A stretch of DNA of 6,285 nucleotides, taken from positions 1 through 6,285 of the forward strand of contig JASLMQ010000705.1 of NCBI GenBank assembly GCA_030746455.1. Direction: 5' to 3'. The DNA is from Candidatus Latescibacterota bacterium (GTDB lineage: Bacteria > Latescibacterota > UBA2968 > GCA-2709665). A model generated the notes under the pieces. It had not been told where the DNA came from. It did no database searches and saw only the letters and a list, made by a program, of their open reading frames with translations. Made by a program: the position numbers and the translations under genes. Position 1 is the stretch's first letter. Every line of letters begins with the position of its first letter. Shown here piece after piece: positions 6,100 through 6,285 of the stretch.

Positions 6100-6285
6100 G
6101 CGCTATTCCCTCTCGATGGGGAAGGGGGGGATTTCTGCTTTGCAGGGGCGGCGTTTCGTCGTTCCTTTCTGACGCGGGGTGCGAAGGACGGGGAGGCAAT
6201 CTTCGGGTGATCTCCGGTACCTATAAGGGGTGCCATCGACGAACCACTACTCTTCCCTATCCGCTTCCAGCGGGGCCCGGTTTCT
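6100..6285. other. Non-coding leader, no gene recognised
   Basis: All three minus frames meet stops within this stretch or at its end (for example TAG at 6249-6247 after 12 open codons), and no convincing plus-strand start exists. The longest minus frame, closing at the TGA inside TTGACA, is rich in Pro, Ser, Lys and Arg and does not look like a folded protein. The 12 codons from the right edge could be the tail of an upstream gene, but this is too short to judge. No strong terminator hairpin is seen. Confidence 0.5.

Noticed and set aside
6214..6233. Imperfect inverted repeat around GGTACC...GGTGCC as a terminator
   Set aside because: It has only 6 pairs with one wobble on the plus strand and a mismatch on the minus strand, and no T-run follows.
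6113..6285. Possible small Pro/Ser/Lys-rich protein in the leader (minus strand)
   Set aside because: The composition is that of translated non-coding GC-rich DNA, there is no ribosome-binding site, and it ends inside the putative -35 element.
1..6285. CRISPR arrays, tRNA or rRNA genes, insertion-sequence ends
   Set aside because: No regularly spaced repeats, no cloverleaf-like segments and no transposase-like protein were seen on either strand.

Overview
The window is GC-rich DNA whose convincing genes all lie on the minus strand, head to tail, and read from right to left. A cleaved signal peptide on a periplasmic solute-binding protein indicates a Gram-negative-type cell. An oxygen-sensitive glycyl radical enzyme indicates at least a facultatively anaerobic life. 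An FG-GAP/VCBS propeller protein beside an M14 carboxypeptidase suggests an environmental, polymer-degrading bacterium of the planctomycete, latescibacterial or poribacterial kind. That placement is inference only, because no marker gene is present.

Layout in transcription order. 6285-6005 is a non-coding leader with a possible weak promoter near 6099-6072. 6004-5252 is an orphan SBP_bac_3-type periplasmic binding protein. After a 37-nt gap, 5214-4084 is an M14-family zinc carboxypeptidase-like protein with GTG start. After a 14-nt gap, 4069-1901 is a glycyl radical enzyme; its start is placed at an internal GTG, because the longer open frame upstream is only a shadow of the M14 gene. Overlapping it by ATGA, 1904-600 is an FG-GAP/VCBS-repeat protein with no signal peptide. 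Finally, 509 to beyond position 1 is a partial gene of unrecognised family. It lies in the same frame as the FG-GAP gene but is separated from it by TGA and then TAG.

The short gaps, the ribosome-binding sites embedded in gene ends and the ATGA overlap make a single operon likely. A speculative reading is that the binding protein captures a small (amino-acid-like) molecule, the M14 enzyme hydrolyses an amide or peptide bond, and the glycyl radical enzyme then performs radical C-X or C-C bond chemistry on the product. No radical-SAM activase, ABC permease or ATPase is visible here. The most interesting points are the non-canonical glycyl loop (RVAGLNARF), the Cys-rich patch in the radical enzyme, the unusual operon partners, and the stop-punctuated reading frame at the left end.
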